Part shown: piece by piece, positions 12,988 through 12,994 of the stretch | How the letters are laid out: each line of letters begins with the position of its first letter | Numbering within the stretch: position 1 is the first letter of the stretch | Origin: UBA2730 sp022793235 | Lineage (GTDB): Bacteria > Bacillota_I > Bacilli_A > RF39 > UBA660 | Assembly: GCA_949745755.1 (NCBI GenBank) | Contig: CATJZL010000116.1 | Coordinates: forward strand, 1 to 12,994 | Reading direction: 5' to 3' | Length of the DNA: 12,994 bases | Notes under the pieces: model-generated | What the model was told of the DNA's origin: nothing | The model's database searches: none | Seen by the model: only the letters and a program-made list of their open reading frames with translations | Made by a program: the position numbers and the translations under genes

Positions 12988-12994
12988 ATGAGCC
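12988..12994 (+). CDS. Start of a + strand gene cut by the window end
   Basis: ATG AGC is preceded by AAAGG with 7 bases of spacing and by a TATAAT box. Only two codons are visible, so the product is unknown. It would be divergent from yoaP, with about 195 bp between the two starts. Confidence 0.5.

Overview
The window is very AT-rich, low-GC Bacillota-type DNA with strong AAGGAGG-like ribosome binding sites and sigma-A-type promoters. The best fit is a walled member of the Bacilli, perhaps a gut lineage near the Erysipelotrichia or RF39 group. This placement is an inference from gene order and base composition, not a measured phylogeny. A complete prfB (release factor 2) and the absence of in-frame TGA in the other intact genes show that TGA is a stop codon here, unlike in the mycoplasmas.

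Left part (1-2310, + strand): the C-terminal part of an IS110-family transposase and its noncoding flank; a secreted lysozyme/SLT-type muramidase whose promoter, ribosome binding site and ATG are excellent but are followed by an in-frame TGA ten codons later; a YehR-like lipoprotein with its own promoter and terminator; and a small XRE-type repressor. The last faces a convergent unknown gene (2312-2818, - strand) only 4 bp away.

Centre (2977-9932, - strand): a conserved Bacillota core block. prfB, made by a programmed +1 frameshift, is followed by two tandem YitT-family membrane proteins and a terminator. Directly after it an extended -10 promoter starts a second operon: ftsE, ftsX and two consecutive secreted coiled-coil M23 endopeptidases, closed by a terminator. 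FtsEX is the ATP-driven regulator of cell-wall hydrolases in division and elongation. The two M23 proteins are its likely effectors, and both keep all the zinc-binding residues of active enzymes.

Right part (9933-12994): a noncoding stretch with a probable small + strand RNA ending in an intrinsic terminator; an unknown 187-aa gene with its own promoter; about 450 bp without genes but with inverted repeats; a two-gene unit of a YoaP-like acetyltransferase and an SPL-type radical SAM protein; and the first codons of a + strand gene cut by the window end.

The observations most worth following are the in-frame TGA in the muramidase leader, the lack of any TGA-terminated gene among 15 while prfB keeps its TGA-dependent frameshift, the doubled FtsEX effector with matched cysteine pairs, and the orphan RNA element at 10025-10098. 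I found no CRISPR array, no tRNA or rRNA gene, and no clear defence system.
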